Notes: generated by a model not told the origin, from the letters alone. Positions 34,086 through 46,481 are shown, numbered from the stretch's first letter. The stretch is DNA of 64,000 nt from Cycas panzhihuaensis (GCA_023213395.1 CM041465.1:77383741-77447740), one strand, 5' to 3'. Program-made: numbers and translations.

Positions 34086-34980
34086 TCAACAACCTATCAG
34101 AAGGATCATCTTCCATAGACTAGAGAGGACTTTACTTTTGAAGGGAGAAATCCAAGCTGACCATTGCTCCCCCAAAGATTGAGAAGAGACCCAAGCAATC
34201 CCCATCCCAGACCAAAGGGCACCCCATATGCCCCCCGAATAGGGACAATGGATACAAAGGTGGTCCAAGGTTTCTGCAGCCTGCTTACATAGAACACATC
34301 TACTAACCAAATGGAAGCCCCGCTTTGAAAGATTATCCAAAGTAAGTAATTTGTTTTGGAGGCATAACCACCAGAAGGCTGCAACTTTTGGAATCACCCC
34401 CATCTTCCAAACCCCGGCTAAGAAGTCGTTCCTGTCCCATCCTTCTCTGCTCACTCTTAAGTTGTACCCAGTTTTAACCGTATATAATCCAGAAGGCGAA
34501 GACGGCCATATCAGGGAATCTGGAGCCAACCTCTTCGGAATATACTGGTTATCTAAGATCACTTTCACCCTGTCGAGCACCCCTTCACAACCGTGAATTT
34601 CCTAACGATCTCCACTTCTGCCTTTTCCGCCCCCACACAGTAGTTCTTAACAAAGGACCCATAACGATTTACACATTCCCTTTTCATATTCCCGATATTA
34701 GGCAACTCCTCGAATTTAAAGTGGCCGCACCATCTGTCTTCCCAGAACCTAATACTCTCTCTGTTTCCGGCTTCCAACAAGATACCTTCACGAAGAAGAG
34801 CTCTCGTAGACCTGATAGCTCTCCAAACCTTGGACCCCTCCAAACAAAGCCCTCCTCCAAAGAAAAGTGATTATCCCCAAATACTTCCTATGATTTTTCC
34901 CCACCGATCCAAATTTCTTTAGTGAGCCTCCACCCCATCTTTTCCAGAGAGCCTCGTTAAAAAATCCACCTCCTAACATC
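34086..34980 (-). pseudogene. LINE zf-RVT region, copy 3
   Basis: Minus strand. 34086-34580 is the best zf-RVT of the window: GLYTVKTGYNLRVSREGW, VAAFWWLCLQNKLLTLDNL and the zinc residues in CVLCKQAAETLDHLCIHCPY. 34565-34843 adds IRFWEDRWCGHFKFEELPNI. A frameshift lies near 34580. Confidence 0.9.
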
Positions 34981-35024
34981 GAGACCTCCCGCCCACTTGG
35001 GCCTGCAAACCTTTTCCTATGAAA

Positions 35025-36300
35025 CTAGGTGGAATCTCCTTCTGTCTTCAAAGACCACCACGAAATCTCTTCATGATACCCTCCGTGGTGGAGATAACCT
35101 TGCTCGGCAATTTGAAGACCGACATTTGGAAGACCTAATACTCGCAAAGAAGCCAAAAGTAACTGGATTTTCACAGCCCAACTAAGGAGGGCCCCTTTCC
35201 AACCAGCCAGCTTCCTGCTAAACCTACTAACTACTGGGTCCCACATTTCCTTCCCAATTTTCCCACAAAGAGCGGCATACCTAGTACGAACTCGGAAGGA
35301 ACCTCTACTCATCTCCAAGATTCTGCTTATCTTTCGCTGAAGCCTCTCCAGAGTATTGATAAAAAGACCGCTTTTGTTCAAGTTTATCTCTTGATTCGTG
35401 GCCTTCTCGTATGCCTGAAATCCCGCTTTTAAGGCCTTAGCCTCCCCCACTGAGGCTCTGCTTAGAAAAATATTATCATCTACAAACTGGTGCAGCGCAA
35501 TATTCTCTAGGTGGGACGAGGCTCTCAAGCCTGATATCCTCCCAACCCTCTGGGCCTCCATCGATGCCCTACCTAACAACTCGGCCATGATAATGAGCAG
35601 GTGAAGGGGAGAGGGGTCACCTTGCCTCCCCCTCGATCCAAAGAAAGAAGGAGTCGACCTATCGTTTATAATAACCGAGAAGGACACTCGGAAATACTGA
35701 GATCTCATCCGTCCCTCCATACCTCCCCAAAGCCAAAAGCCTCAAGACATCTGCAGGCAGGTCCCCAAGCCACCCGATCATAGGCCTTGGACATATCTGC
35801 TTTTGATGATCATACGCCTCCTTGCGGGACATCGCCGAATGTGGTCTCATGGACAATAATAATACCGTCCGTAATTTGTCTTCCTTTCACAAACCCGCCC
35901 TGATTCTGGGAAATAAACTCCGGGAGATATACTCTCAATCTGTTCGCCAATAGTTTGGCAAGTATCTTGTATTTGACGTTGCATAGACTAATCGGTCAAG
36001 TCTTCCATGGCTTCCACTCCTCCTTCTTAGGAATCAATGCCAAGAATGTGGCTGCCACTCCTTGAATAGTACGCTCGGAAGAATTCATTGCTACCGACAA
36101 TGATCATTCTTAATTATCTCCCAATATTCCCGGAAAAGCACGGAGGGAAACCATCGGCCAGGGCCTTATCACGTCCCATCTTGAATAAGGCCACCTCGAC
36201 CTCCTCCGAGAGAAAGGTTACTTATTATTCCATTCCTCAGATATCACTTTTGGAATATATTGTAAAAGAGTCGCCCGAGAGGCGGGATCACGACATCCGG
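35025..36300 (-). pseudogene. LINE reverse transcriptase, copy 3
   Basis: Minus strand. 35025-35720 holds SRGRQGDPSPLHLLIIMAEL (the GLRQGDPLSP block, with deletions) and HQFVDDNIFLSRAS with both active-site aspartates. The N-terminal blocks (35780-36250) are spread over several frames; compared with 16066-16551 single bases or short runs are missing in the GPDGFPP region near 36130-36170. Confidence 0.9.
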
Positions 36301-36302
36301 CC

Positions 36303-37253
36303 TCAGATAGAGCTCCTGGAAATAGTCCCTCGCAATACTCCCGATCTGATCCTCCGCCTCGTACACGACCCCATCCCTGCTGCGAATCCTAGCAATCTGT
36401 TATGGGACCTATGTCTCAAGGTGGACATATGGAAGAACTTAGTGTTCTGCCCCTCCTTTATCCATTGTTCTCGGACTGCCCAAAAGATTTCCTCCCTTTC
36501 CAAAGACCTCCTCATAATTTCTAGAAATTAAGAGCTCCTCAGAACCCAATTCCTGGGTTCTTCCTTCCCTCTGGATCCTCTCCTCTATCCCCTTAAGATT
36601 TTCCATCGAGAGACCTTTATTTACGAATATATTTCCAAAACCTCCTTGTTCCAAACTTTAACTTGTTTCTTTACCAGTTTCCTCGAAAATCAACATGGCA
36701 CACCAGATCTGAATCCCCCACCATTCCCGGATCCTATCTGTCAAATCAGGGTGTTTCTGCCACATAAGTTCAAATCGAAATGGAGTCCCTTTGTAGAAGG
36801 ACGGAACAGACCCCTCCAAAATGAGGGGCGTGGTGGTCCCGACTTTCTAGGTCTCTAACTTCACACTGAATGTGATTGATGCCAAGCCGCCTATTAGACC
36901 AAGTAAACCTAACCCCCCTAATAGGCACATCCATCAGGCTGCCCGATTGCAAAAACGCCCCAAGATCTGACATGCTTCTAGTCCAACCCCTTTGCCCTCC
37001 TATCTTCTCTTCCGGGCAAAGGGGGGAATTGAAGTCCCCCGCCACCAGCCAGGGCCCCTTCCAGTCTCTATGGGTTTCTACCAAACCCTCCCACAATCTC
37101 CTCCTCCCTTCGACCGTGTTAGGGGCGTAAATGTTGGTAATCCAATACTCCTTGTTGGTAGAGGTACACACCAACCCCACTGTTAAGAAGTGTTCGCTCT
37201 TGCACACCTCATACCCTTTCCACCTTTTGGGATTCCACAAAGAGGCCAGCCCT
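36303..37253 (-). pseudogene. LINE endonuclease C-terminal part, copy 3
   Basis: Minus strand, 36770-37253: TNIYAPNTVEGRRRLWEGLV, WLVAGDFNSPLCPEEKIGGQ (the GDFN catalytic block) and MDVPIRGVRFTWSNRRLGIN. A deletion then disturbs the family's LDR segment; DHHAPHFGG corresponds to SDH.P. The fragment begins inside the domain because of 5' truncation. 36303-36654 is the linker to RT with QWIKEGQNTKFFH. Confidence 0.88.
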
Positions 37254-37270
37254 GTTCTCAAATATACATT
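37254..37270. repeat. Target site duplication of LINE copy 3 (right)
   Basis: GTTCTCAAATATACATT, identical to 33273-33289. Confidence 0.97.
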
Positions 37271-37271
37271 A

Positions 37272-37279
37272 TTGGGGAG
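37272..37279 (+). other. Polypurine tract of gag-only copia
   Basis: TTGGGGAG directly before the right LTR start TGTTGAAATAG, the usual copia arrangement. The 17-bp LINE target duplication ends one base before it. Confidence 0.8.
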
Positions 37280-37570
37280 TGTTGAAATAGTTTAGTTCAT
37301 GCTTTATGAGGCAAAGTGGTAATGTACATTTGTGAAATTATTTTTATTATGATATTAATATTTTATGGTGGGTTCCATGCATAGTCAAATTAAGAATTAT
37401 AAATACACATTCAATCTATCATATGAAGTACAATTGATGTAATAATATTTTTATGGTCTTTAATTAAAGTTAAGGTACTCTAATGGTACTATTGTGATCT
37501 TGGTGGTGGTTGTTATTTTTTTTTTATTTATGTATTATTATTTTTTGTCAATGCCATTTTTTTATGTATC
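37280..37570 (+). repeat. Right LTR of gag-only copia
   Basis: Starts TGTTGAAATAG. Aligns with 18992-19218 plus 24884-24956. The right edge is uncertain by about 15 bases because the terminal T-rich segment differs between copies. Confidence 0.82.
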
Positions 37571-37796
37571 TATCTTCATCCATCTCATTCATCATTCATC
37601 ATCTTCATCTAGCCCTTGGATCTTAGCCACATATCATTGGTATAATTATGGCATATTCAAACTTTTGGTTTATCAATTAGAACTTATATCTAACTCTTAT
37701 ATTGGATCTTGTACTAGTTTTGCCACTAGCTCATGTTGGTTCATCATATTAGTTTACAAGCTTCTTTTTACTACATGAGATTTTTTTATTAATCAT

Positions 37797-37809
37797 GGTT
37801 TTAATACTA
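37797..37809 (-). other. Decayed primer binding site of the 12679-38304 element
   Basis: The minus strand reads TAGTATTAAAACC next to the LTR end, ten of thirteen bases matching TGGTATTAGAGCC. It marks the right LTR as the 5' LTR of a minus-strand element. The 240 bases to its left show no gene. Confidence 0.55.
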
Positions 37810-38304
37810 TGTTAGAATTTATAATTATATTTTGATACCGTATTAAATATATAAAATATAATATATTAAAATTATAATATGCATGTATAATAATAGAATA
37901 ATCTCATGAGTTATGTACACATATAAAGAAATTAATATGAACATAAAGTAAATAATATAAAACATATAACACAGGAGAGACATCATGATTTATATGTGAA
38001 AAATTTAATGTAAAAAAAATTATAAGAGAAGGTGGAGTTAATTTTTTTTTCAATGATCAGAATTATTATATATTTTTTTCAATCTTTTTATAAAATTTTA
38101 AGTGGTGTGTATACATATTTATATAAATTTTTACCTCATGAGTAGCTTATTATATGTCTTAAGCCTTTACATCATCTAATAGCATAATATAATGGATAGG
38201 GGTATACTTCACATATCTCAATATATGTGAATGGTGGGATCATATATATGGACATCTCACTACTATTAAACATTACATATATGATTAATTCATATATTCC
38301 AACA
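37810..38304 (-). repeat. 5' LTR of the 12679-38304 element
   Basis: Begins TGTTAGAATTTATAATT and ends ATATTCCAACA on the plus strand; about 495 bp and alignable to 12679-13170. Confidence 0.85.
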
Positions 38305-38933
38305 TAATTTTCTCTTGGAGAACAAAGGTGGAGAGTGTATTTATGAAGAATGTGGACCAACAAACCATGAATAATAACTTGTACAAGGAATCTCAATGCT
38401 AAGATCTAGAATTTAAATCTAGTAACTAAAATCTTTAATCAAGAATTATCATTCTATCTATAAATTCAAGGTGGAAAAAGTATAATAATTTTAGTTATAG
38501 GTATTTTTTCAAATCTAATGATAGAAAAGGAACAACTAGAAGAGGCATTCAAATTCTTATAAGATGTAATGAATATTGTGTAATAAGAAGTACATCGAAA
38601 TAATCAATTTAGAGGATAAATTTACAAGAGAAGAATTATTTTTCAGGAACATCTTCAATAGAAGGAAATTAAAAGATTGAACCCTTCATAATAGTTATAA
38701 TTAGTGAAAGGTTTATTAACAAAGTTAAGAGTCACTATCCTAGTTATTGCAATGTTTAGATAATAGGAAGCTAGATATTTCTAATAAATTATTCTAGATC
38801 TGATTAAAAAGCTAATGATGAGAGTTTTAAATATAGATATAGTCAATCCTCATGTCTCTATGTGTAATTTTTTCATGACCATTTATAAAAATATTATGGA
38901 CAAGGGTTCAAGGGTGAATATGTTATTAGAAAC
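38305..38933 (+). pseudogene. Host gypsy gag end and protease start (second piece)
   Basis: Plus strand. The open stretch ending at 38933 contains IVNPHVSMCNFFMTIYKNIM followed by DKGSRVNMLLET. The latter is the protease active-site loop of Tat/Ogre-like elements (family form DGGSGVN), with Asp kept and Gly-Gly changed. The piece stops at the GAAAC target site of copia A and the domain goes on at 46482. Confidence 0.7.
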
Positions 38934-39295
38934 TATTAAAACATTTAATGACACCTCATTTATAAATGTATTTTTATGTATAAAATTGAATTATAATGTA
39001 ATGTTAGGTCCACCTCCTTATTGAATAATAGGCTAGTAATATTGGCTCATTATATCAGCCAATGAGATTATTCTTTGAAGCATATCATGGTTTATAAATT
39101 AGACTTTAATACCCTTATTTATATATTATATGATTTGATATAATAAAGTCCTATTAGAATATAGATTGATAGCATAATTAATTTACCTATCTCAGTTCTC
39201 TATAACTAGTTTACTTTGATATGATGTTTTATTATGTTTTTCACTTTCATATTTTATGTACATGAGTTTATAGATACTATTGTTTAGAATTTTCT
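38934..39295 (+). repeat. Left LTR of copia A
   Basis: Starts TATTAAAACATTTAATGA (decayed TGTTAAAATATTTAATGA), ends at TTCTA. Shares TTATTGAATAATAGGCTA.TAATATTG and GTTTATAGAT.CTATTGTTTAGAAT with 46092-46481. Confidence 0.9.
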
Positions 39296-39307
39296 ATAGC
39301 ATCAAAT
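39296..39307 (+). other. Decayed primer binding site of copia A
   Basis: TAGCATCAAATC, eight of twelve bases matching TGGTATCAGAGC, at the expected place after the LTR. Confidence 0.55.
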
Positions 39308-39652
39308 CTATTTTATATGCATATAATTAAATTTTTGTAGGTTCTTTCACTTTGTCTACTAAAAATAATAGTCTATTTTGTAAAAAATGACATTTGTTTA
39401 TCCTATTTGAACCTTTTTTTACTTTATTTTACCTTCATCTGAGTTGTCTAACTTATTCTAAGACCTATCCAAGATTGATGTTCTTTACTAGAGGTTATTC
39501 AACTATCTATGCATGGCTTTACTATTGTAAATCTGGTCCCCAACCCTCGTTTAAACCCATTTTTAGAAAAATGATAACTCATTTTCTCCGTTGTCATTTT
39601 TATTATTAAATCTAAAATGATTGTCATTTTTTATAGCATTTTAAAATATAGT

Positions 39653-40607
<955 letters not shown>

Positions 40608-41780
40608 TTCAATAGTTTTAGTTAATTAAATTATGCTAGAATTTATTTTAATGCTAAGTAACCCATTTACATCTTGGCGGGCAGTCATACGATGGCTTAT
40701 TATGATTGGGGGTTTCTCTATTAGGGGGGCTTAAGTCTATCCCTTTTCAGGGCTTTTCACATAAGGAGTATTGCTCATAGTTTTAGTGATATCTTTATAA
40801 TGGGAGGTCCAATTTTTAAACCATTTGATTCTTTAAAATTTTAACCTAGATCTTTATAACTTGAACTTAGTTTCAATCTGATTTGAGCAAAATTTTTGGG
40901 GTTTTTAATTATGTTAAAGTTGGTCTTTTTTTTTGTACCCTTTTAAGTCTATTTTCATCAATTAAGGACTTGTTTTTCATTGTGTAAAGAGGATTTTTTA
41001 AATTATTATTATTTAAATTTATTCTATCAATTATTTAATTTATTTTTTAGTTAACATATATATTCATTTTATTGTTGTAGGTGTTTAATTTGAGCAAAGG
41101 AGACTCATATCTTTTTAAAAATTTTATCTTTTTTAGACCACCCTAAATTGTAATTTTTTTTATTTATTTGAATTTTTTGAGTCTCTTTATTTATTTTTAT
41201 TAAAAGAAAATTTTATTTAATCAAGATTATATTTAAAATTAAGTTAAATTTAAAACATTAATAAAGATAATTTTAAATGAACACATAAAATTTTTCTTGT
41301 CTTATAAGGGGAACAATTAAGACCTTTAAAGTTATTATTTTTAATATGTTAATGATCTTTTTTAAATTTTATAGATATTAAAGAAGTCTATTAGCTATCA
41401 GGTGTATTAAGTGGTAGGATGATGCATATACCATCTTTGGAGTTTAGAGACTACATTAGACTTAGGGGGATGAGTACCTTGGTTTGAGTCCTTCATTAGA
41501 TCTATTGCTAAGTATAAGATTAGTACAAGTGGGTAAATAATATCAGGGGGGTCATTGGTTTTTTAAGAGCCTATTTACTAAGATATATAGAGCATAATTA
41601 GTTTATATATTGATATATATGGTCCCTAATATGTTATATGTGGGTAGGCACCACTAAATAGAATAACAATTGAGGGCTTTTTAGAGACTCTAAGATTTAG
41701 CAATCTAGTTTAGTAGTCCCTTATTTAGATAGGACATAAATACATTTTTAAATGGCATCACAAATACTAGTGTCAAACAT
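40608..41780 (+). other. Leader of copia A, no gene seen
   Basis: AT-rich leader between microsatellite and gag. A short GC-richer part at 40670-40760 has no recognisable motif. Confidence 0.5.
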
Positions 41781-41784
41781 AATT

Positions 41785-42800
41785 AAATTTAGTGGAACTA
41801 TTAATTTTTAGTTTTTAAAAGAAAAAAATAAAATTTCTTTTGATAATAAATGACTATTAGGCTTATGTAAATAGGTATTTTATTCAATTAATACTCACTA
41901 AAGATCCAAATAACTTTGACCAAGAGATTTCACCAGATCTTATTGTCTTTGTAGCATTTACAATTAAAGATAACATTGCTTTTTACTTATTACATTTTGC
42001 TATAGAAGATTAAGTAGATCAAAATATTAAAATATCTCATGAGGTTTGGAGCATCATATGCTCTCTCTATGAAAGAAAAGATGACTCTAGGTCCATCAAC
42101 TTGAAAACTTGCCTCTTTTTTATTCTCTTTGTTGAAATTATAGTTACACATCTTATAGAAATTACAACCATTAGAAATTAACTGATTAGTCTTGACTCCC
42201 CTCTTTCTAACCATGATTTAATATCTAGTATCATTAATATCTTTACTATTGAATACAACAATTTTATATTTAGATTATATGATACTTTTTCCCAGATGGA
42301 ATTCAATACCTTAGAAGGACTTTTGTTTAAGGAGAAGAACATCTTAAATTGCTTAGGAGTGGGATCCACATCTATCTCTGCCTTTATATTTATAGTAAAA
42401 AATTCAAGGAGGAATCAACCACCTCAATATCCATGTCACTAGTTACTTCAATCATAACCCATTGATTAATAGTTTAGTTCATTGAACCTCATACAATAAC
42501 AACCATAGCCATAACTTTTAAGGAACTAATAGAGAAAATAAAATGTCACTTGCATGCATTATGACAAGAATGGGCATCTTGTAATAGATTATAGAAGGAG
42601 ATAAGTCAACCTATGGCTCTATTAAATTAAGTTGGATAGTAAAGAGGATAAAACTTTCAATAGAATGAGAATCATGGTAACTAGGATAGAAATGAAAATT
42701 AGGGGTAATTTAATAAAAAAAAAACTAATCAAGGAACAAAAGGTTCAACTAGGATGTCCAACAAGGAGGCAATGCAACTGATATATAAGGCAATTTAGAG
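41785..42800 (+). pseudogene. Copia A gag (UBN2-type), decayed
   Basis: Plus strand, several frames. IIKFSGTINF opens the domain (family: I..F.G.NF..W). SHEVWSIICSLYERKDDSRS (about 42028-42090) matches the AKE.W..L...Y......R helix. The part at 42290-42420 reads MEFNTLEGLLFKEKNILNCL. No clear zinc knuckle in the expected position (42500-42780). Confidence 0.7.
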
Positions 42801-42839
42801 AACTTTTTTTATACAACCTTGTTATCTCGATATGATGAT

Positions 42840-44260
42840 AAGTTTTGGTTGATTGATTCCAGTGCCACTCATTATATGATTGGCACTAAATACGTTTTTG
42901 AGGATACACAACCTATTAGGGCTTAAATAATGATATTTGGAGATAATCTCATATATGATGCCACCAAAATTGGAAGAGTTCTTATTGATTTGAATAACTT
43001 CAATGTTTGTAACCATATTAGCAACACTCTATTAGTAGTTAGTATGAAATAAAATTTGTTTTTAATCATCTAGATCATTAAGCAAAACCTTAATGTTCTA
43101 TTTATCAAAGGTGTCTATACCATTATAGATCATGCCGTAGGATAATTCATAGTTACAGGACATAAGAATAATAGGTTATACAAGTTATATGGAGTTCCCC
43201 TTATCAACACCCCATAATAAGATTTTAATCAAAGTTGTACATTTGTACAAACCAATCGCCTGGATAAAGGTAAAGTAATCATAGTTGAAGACTCATCCAT
43301 GGAAGAAATTTAAGGTGAATATTTACATCAAGATGAGCAACCCCCATTAGAGAGCACTAATGACCGATTATGGAACTAATACCTAGGTCACCTAAATATG
43401 TAAAGTCTTAATCTCATCTATAAGTTATAAATGGTATATGAGTTTTCAAAATTTAAGAGAACTAATTACATTTATGAGGCTTGCTTAGTGAAAAAGTAAT
43501 AAAGAGAGCCATTTCCTTTTAACAAGGTATGACATGCATATGAATCATTGGGGTTAGTCCACTCAGATATTTGTGGACTTATGTTAGTTTCTTCCCTTAA
43601 TAGAAGTTGGTTATTCATGACCCTTATTGATGACTATAGAAGGAAAGTTTAGGTCTACTTTTTTTGACATAAATATAAAGCTTTTGAGAAATTTAGGGAC
43701 TTTAAGATAGAAGTTAAAAATGAAATCGGTATATTAATTAAGGTGTTTAGATCAGATAATAGAGGGAAATATATTTTAAATTAGTTCACTAATTTTTATC
43801 AAGAATTTAAGATTAAATGTCAATTCTTTGTTCCATACATACTTTAACAAAATGGTGTGGCAGAAAGAATGAATTAAACTTTGGTGAATAAGGAAAAGGA
43901 TATGTTGGGTGTTATAAACTTTGCTACCTATTTTTGGGTTGAAGCTCTCTTTACAATTATATATCTCATAAATAGAAATACCAATGTAGCAGTAAGAGAC
44001 ATCACACCTAAGGAGGCTTAGTTAGGCATAAAGCCTACCGTCTCACACTTAAGGATATTCAGTTACACCATGTATAAGCTTATCCCTAAAGAAAATAGAA
44101 AAATGTTAAATGATAATATCTTCAACTATATCTTCTTTATTATATGCATGGATGTAAAGTTTACAAGGCATATGATCCTATTGTAAATTAGGAATATACA
44201 TTTTAAGATGTCATTTTTTCTAAAGAAACATTAGACTTGGACCCTTCATAAATTTAATTT
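42840..44260 (+). pseudogene. Copia A protease and integrase
   Basis: Plus strand. FWLIDSSATHYMIG (42843-42884) is the protease loop, Asp kept. A pre-integrase segment follows at 43370-43490 (LGHLNM...YEACLVKK, with one zinc Cys). Integrase: HSDICGLMLVSSLNRSW and MTLIDDYRRK (first Asp, near 43630), FRSDNRGKY (second Asp, near 43750) and NGVAERMN (Glu, near 43860), so the DDE triad remains. It ends with FWVEALFTIIYLINRNTN. Frames are broken by stops. Confidence 0.88.
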
Positions 44261-44559
44261 TTTATAGATAATGATGTTATTCTATAAGTGCTTAGCATCA
44301 ATTCTTGAGCCACCTATACCAACAACATCCTACATGCTAAGTCCATCTTCAACACCATTAACTTCAACCTCTAATTTAGATGTTACCTTTATAATGTTAC
44401 TTATATCAATTGATGAGCTTTAGGTAGAGGTCACTAGTATTTAAAGACCTCCGAGGTAGTACCAACAACTAATAAAGTATATGCCTTCTCCTCCCAAAAG
44501 ATAATTTAGAATGAGGCACTCCATAAACTATACCTTAATGGCATGTGTCTTTGAGACTT

Positions 44560-45320
44560 TTGAGCCTTCCACATTTGGGGAGGCAGTCAAAGATTAAATA
44601 TGGAAAGTTGTAATATGTAACGAAATAACCTCAATATTTAAGAATGACATATGGGAGCTAAATGAATTGCCACTTGAAAGAAGGCAATTAATTGTCGATG
44701 GCTTTATAAGACAAAATTTTATATCGATAACATAACTGAGGATCACAAAGTTTGCCTTATTATAAAAGATTTCAAATAATCAGAGAGAATTAACTATAAA
44801 GAGATGTTTGCATCCATTGCCAACATGATTATATTTCATATGGTTATATCACTTGTATCCCAATTTAGTTAGCATATGTACTAGATGGATGTGAAGAGTT
44901 CCTTTCTGAATAAAGAATTCATTGAAGAGGTTTTCTTGAAGCAACCTTCTGGCTATGTTATTCTTGGAAGAGAACACCTACTTTGTAAGCTTAAGAAAGT
45001 TCTCTATGGATTGAAGTAGGTATCATATGCTTGGTATATTAAGATTGACATCTTCTTCAAGTAGCATGGATTCACTCATTCATGTTTTAATCTTAATCTC
45101 TACATTCAGATTAGGGGTAATCTGATTACTATCATAGTGATTTACTTGGTAATAACCAGAAATGATGATGATGGAATAACTTGGCTCCAATCAAAACTTA
45201 AAAGTGATTTCAAGATGGCTGACCTCAGATTGCTATATTATTTTCTTAGTATTGAGGTATATTAGGAACCTGGTTACATATTCCTATCATAATCCAAATA
45301 TACTAATGAACTTTTGTAGT
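44560..45320 (+). pseudogene. Copia A reverse transcriptase
   Basis: Plus strand. EITSIFKNDIWELNELPLER is the first block. MDVKSSFLNKEFIEEVFLKQ (about 44888-44945) holds the first catalytic Asp, followed by PSGYVILGREHLLCKLKKVL and YGLK. The active-site YVDD box has eroded to VIYLVITRN near 45140-45165. Then FKMADLRLLYYFLSIEV. Inactive. Confidence 0.88.
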
Positions 45321-45329
45321 AGTTTAGAA

Positions 45330-46082
45330 TAGTCATCTACAAACTTTCATCTATACTAATGGAAACATGGACTAAGCTAACTCTAGATGAATAAGGTAAG
45401 CCTTTTAATCCCACCTTATACCAGTAGTTATTTAGGAGCTTGATATACTGCACTCACAGTCGACTGGATATCTGTTATATAGTTGGTGTTCTAGATATAT
45501 ATCATAGCCTAAGGTATCATATTAAAGAGTCACCACCAAAATTCTCAAATACATCTATAACACACTTTAGTTTAGTTGTGAGTATAACCAAGTTGACAAT
45601 CTTATTCTAAAAGGACATATAGATGCTGATTATACTAGTTATCAAGACTCATGCCATTCCATGTCATGGTGTTATTTTGACATAAACTTAGCTGAAATAT
45701 TGTAAAATTGCAAGAAATAATCAAATGTTACTCTTTCCTCCATAGAAGTTGAATACAAAGCAATTATTCATGATACCATTGAAGTGATTTGGTTATGCAA
45801 GATTCTTGTAGAACTTGGAATTCATTAGACATGTGTTATCATTCTCTTTTATAATAATTAGAGTGTTTTGAAGATGATTGAGAATCTCATCTTCCATGTA
45901 AGAACTAAACATATAGAGGTCCGTCACCACTTCATCTGTGAGTATGTATAAAATGAAGAAGTTGACTTAGTATATCAACCATCTAAGGACCAAGTGGCAA
46001 GTATCTTCACTAATACACTTAGGAGATCAAAGTTTGAAAGGTTTTAGCATGATCTCAATGTCAAGACAAATAGAGCTATCAT
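45330..46082 (+). pseudogene. Copia A RNase H
   Basis: Plus strand. ADYTSYQDSCHSMSWCYF (family: D.DWAG....R.STSGYCF) opens the domain at about 45618. SSIEVEYKAIIHDTIEVIWL holds the catalytic Glu. IENLIFHVRTKHIEVRHHFI and YQPSKDQVASIFTNTL are the last blocks. Stops interrupt. Confidence 0.88.
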
Positions 46083-46091
46083 TAAGGGGGG
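46083..46091 (+). other. Polypurine tract of copia A
   Basis: TAAGGGGGG directly before the right LTR start TGTTAAAATA. Confidence 0.85.
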
Positions 46092-46481
46092 TGTTAAAAT
46101 ATTTAATGATATTTTATTAGTAAATATATTTTTTATATATTATTATATCATTAGTATATGTTTTTATAAATTAAATTGCAATGTAATGTAATGTTGGGCT
46201 TGCCCCCTTATTGAATAATAGGCTAATAATATTGATCTATTATATTAGCCAATGAGATCATTTTTTAAAGTGTATCATGGCCTATAAATTAGACTTGAAT
46301 GCCCTCATTTGTACATTAGATGATTTGATACAGTGAAGTTCTAACAAAATATAGATGAATGGTGTAATCTGTTTATCCATTTTAGTTCTTTATAACTATT
46401 TTGTTTTGATATGATCTATTATGTTTTCTATTTTCATATTTTATACACGAGTTTATAGATCCTATTGTTTAGAATATTTTA
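46092..46481 (+). repeat. Right LTR of copia A
   Basis: 390 bp; 28 longer than the left copy because of an AT-rich insertion near 46130-46165. Ends TATTTTA before GAAAC. Confidence 0.92.

Larger units (their letters stand above)
33290..37253 (-). mobile_element. LINE (L1-type with RNase H), 5'-truncated, copy 3
   Basis: Minus strand, bounded exactly by a perfect 17-bp target duplication. Poly-A tail as T run 33290-33299. The 5' truncation falls inside the endonuclease, whose first visible residues are near 37250. CpG-rich compared with the other copies. Domains in order from the 5' side: endonuclease, RT, zf-RVT, RNase H. Reading frames are broken mostly by small deletions rather than by stops. 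Confidence 0.96.
18992..37570 (+). mobile_element. Gag-only copia-type LTR element (plus), with three nested insertions
   Basis: Left LTR (18992-19218 continued at 24884-24956) and right LTR (37280 to about 37570) match along their length, including TGGTGGGT.C(T/C)ATGCATA and ATAAATACACAT(C/T). A tRNA-Met primer site follows the left LTR at 24957, and a purine tract with TTGGGGAG precedes the right LTR. After removing the nested elements, about 2.9 kb of internal DNA remains with a gag-like segment at about 26520-26900 and no protease, integrase or RT seen. This fits a gag-only non-autonomous LTR element. The target duplication is unclear; CTTCATC occurs at both ends (18984-18990, 37574-37580) within a TCATC-rich area. 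Confidence 0.78.
12679..38304 (-). mobile_element. Non-autonomous copia-type LTR element (minus), host of deeper nest
   Basis: Two related LTRs, 12679-13170 and 37810-38304, bracket this element; ends are degenerate TGTTAGAAT...ATTCTAACA. A primer-site-like sequence lies inside the right LTR and a purine tract inside the left LTR, both on the minus strand. Flanking 5-mers are GAATT (12674-12678) and TAATT (38305-38309), four of five matching. Removing the nested LINE (13352-16538) and the gag-only copia (18992-37570) leaves only about 2.9 kb of internal DNA, in which I recognise no gag or pol. It looks like a large non-autonomous derivative. Confidence 0.72.
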
